A model generated the notes under the pieces. That model was given only the letters and a program-made list of their open reading frames with translations. It was not told where the DNA came from and ran no database searches. Shown in pieces: positions 43,477 to 44,664 of a stretch of DNA of 44,664 bases (within the stretch, counting starts at the first letter, position 1; the number at the start of each line of letters is the position of its first letter). The DNA is from Alphaproteobacteria bacterium (GTDB lineage: Bacteria > Pseudomonadota > Alphaproteobacteria > Micavibrionales > Micavibrionaceae): positions 1 to 44,664 of the forward strand of contig JAUHXT010000006.1 of assembly GCA_030426925.1 (NCBI GenBank), read 5' to 3'. Position numbers and translations under genes: made by a program.

Positions 43477-44664
43477 CTATTCCTTGAACCCGGCCCTGTA
43501 CATACGGGCATAGACCCCATCTTCTGTGGCCATCAGGCTGTTATGGTCACCAGATTCAATAATATGCCCGTCATCCAGCACCAAAATCTGGTCTGCGTTC
43601 TGGACTGTGCTGAGGCGGTGGGCAATAACCAGAGTCGTGCGGCCAAGGCGGAAGCGGTTCAGGGTTTCCTGTATTGCGCGTTCTGATTCATTATCGAGGG
43701 CGGACGTGGCCTCATCCAATAGCAATATCGGCGCATCGCGCAGAATGGCGCGGGCAATGGCAATGCGCTGGCGCTGTCCGCCGGACAGTCGCAGCCCCTC
43801 TTCGCCCAGCCTTGTGTCGTATCCATTGGGCAGGCCTTCGATAAAGTCGTGGGCTTCTGCTGCCTTGGCGGCGGCCACCACTTCTTCATAACTTGCACCG
43901 GCGCGGCCATAGGCGATATTGGCATGGGCGGTATCGTCAAAAATCGTGATGTCCTGTGATACCAGCGCTATGCGCGAGCGCAGTTCGGTCAGACTCATAT
44001 CCCGTAAATCTGTGCCTTCCAGCAGAATATGGCCGTTTGTGACGTCAAAGAAGCGCGGGATAAGGTTCATAATGGTCGTCTTACCACTGCCCGAAGCCCC
44101 GACCAGCGCCGTTACCTTGCCGCCGGGAATATCAAAGGTGATGCCGTTCAGCGCCTTTTGCTCATCATCATGGTACTGGAACTCGACGTTTTCGAACTGA
44201 ATGGTCGGTGCTTTGACTTTCTCGGTGCGAATTTCCGGCTGATCGATAATGGTGGCTTTGGTATCCAGTATGTCGAACAGGCGTTCGGCGGCGCCCAGCC
44301 CGATTTGCAGCTTGTTGTTCAGCTTGGCAAGGCGCTTGAGCGGTTCATAGGACATGATAAAGGCGGTGATAAAGGACATCAACGCTCCGGCCGTTGTACG
44401 GTCGTTCGCAACTTCCCAGCCGCCATACAGCAAAATGCCGAACAGGATGAGGCCCGCCAGGAATTCATTCACCGGGGTCGACAAGTTGGCGATTTTCTCG
44501 GTCTTGATGACAACATCGCGCAAGGCATCAATCTTCTTATCCGCGCGCTCTATTTCATGGTTTTCCATGCCATAGGCCTTAACAAGCCGCACGCCCTGAA
44601 AAATCTGAGACAAATGGTCTGACAAATCCGCCATGCCAGTCTGGATCTTGCCGGATTGCTTTCT
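43477..44664 (-). CDS. ABC exporter (MsbA-like), 5'-truncated by window edge
   Basis: The frame stays open to the window end (upstream codons continue SGKIQTG), so the N-terminal half of the membrane domain is missing. The visible part shows the last membrane helices (about LAGLILFGILLYGGWEV and ALMSFITAFIMSYEPL), then the ATPase domain: Walker A GASGSGKTT, Q-loop VSQD, signature LSGGQRQRIAIARA, Walker B ILLLDEATS and the His switch IAHRLST. It fits MsbA-type lipid exporters; the exact cargo cannot be told. Confidence 0.9.
   Translation of the reverse strand, partial: RKQSGKIQTGMADLSDHLSQIFQGVRLVKAYGMENHEIERADKKIDALRDVVIKTEKIANLSTPVNEFLAGLILFGILLYGGWEVANDRTTAGALMSFITAFIMSYEPLKRLAKLNNKLQIGLGAAERLFDILDTKATIIDQPEIRTEKVKAPTIQFENVEFQYHDDEQKALNGITFDIPGGKVTALVGASGSGKTTIMNLIPRFFDVTNGHILLEGTDLRDMSLTELRSRIALVSQDITIFDDTAHANIAYGRAGASYEEVVAAAKAAEAHDFIEGLPNGYDTRLGEEGLRLSGGQRQRIAIARAILRDAPILLLDEATSALDNESERAIQETLNRFRLGRTTLVIAHRLSTVQNADQILVLDDGHIIESGDHNSLMATEDGVYARMYRAGFKE

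Overview
This window looks like a chromosomal stretch of an alphaproteobacterium. The evidence is gene order: atpF at the left edge, proA-nadD-rsfS-rlmH-envC-like-ctpA-polysaccharide deacetylase-rppH, a ybgC-tolQRA-tolB block beside ruvCAB-yebC, zapA-6S RNA-5-formyltetrahydrofolate cyclo-ligase, tkt/gapA/fba, valS next to a PopZ (DUF2497) gene, an NDUFS4-like complex I accessory subunit, and an NrsF-type anti-sigma factor with its ECF sigma factor. The family cannot be fixed from sequence alone. A Micavibrio/Rhodospirillales-like lineage is a guess, not a result.

Layout. Positions 1-7637 (+ strand) hold the end of the ATP synthase operon and a tightly packed housekeeping cluster: proline and NAD synthesis, ribosome silencing and methylation, septal peptidoglycan factors and RNA 5'-end processing. 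Positions 7634-15797 (mostly - strand) hold the Tol system and Holliday-junction resolution genes. An AT-rich GIY-YIG gene sits between ybgC and ruvB, and a multi-pass membrane protein is inserted on the opposite strand between ruvA and ruvB. No pal gene follows tolB. Positions 15997-19304 hold a response regulator with an HPt-like partner, a YmdB-type phosphodiesterase, the fcl/6S RNA/zapA cluster and a small coiled-coil protein.

Positions 19511-26929 are central carbon metabolism (tkt, gapA, class I aldolase) interrupted by an iron-uptake pair on the - strand: a cupredoxin and an FTR1 permease, behind a Fur-box-like site. The permease reading frame continues without a break into a signal-peptide-like segment and a beta-barrel-like domain. 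Downstream of the aldolase lies a membrane-anchored EndoU-type nuclease domain protein, then ribosomal protein L31. Positions 26952-30936 hold valS, popZ and a PIMT-like methyltransferase, without the tolC often found there.

Positions 31038-38521 look accessory. The region is punctuated by tRNA-Cys, tRNA-Asn and tRNA-Arg. It contains a trypsin-like protease with a C-terminal SH3-like domain, an AlgE-like right-handed beta-helix/RTX protein with long Glu-Pro repeat linkers and a changed active site, a duplicated pentapeptide-repeat protein, an M42-type peptidase, and an AT-rich gap that carries a promoter-terminator pair and so a candidate small RNA. Positions 38529-44664 (- strand) return to ordinary genes: the complex I subunit, sigma/anti-sigma pair, tRNA-Pro, a CBS protein/ion transporter/DUF192 lipoprotein operon, an alpha/beta hydrolase and an MsbA-like ABC exporter cut by the right edge.

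The strongest candidates for something undescribed are the FTR1-beta-barrel fusion, the EndoU protein placed between aldolase and L31 genes, and the AlgE-like protein lacking canonical catalytic residues.
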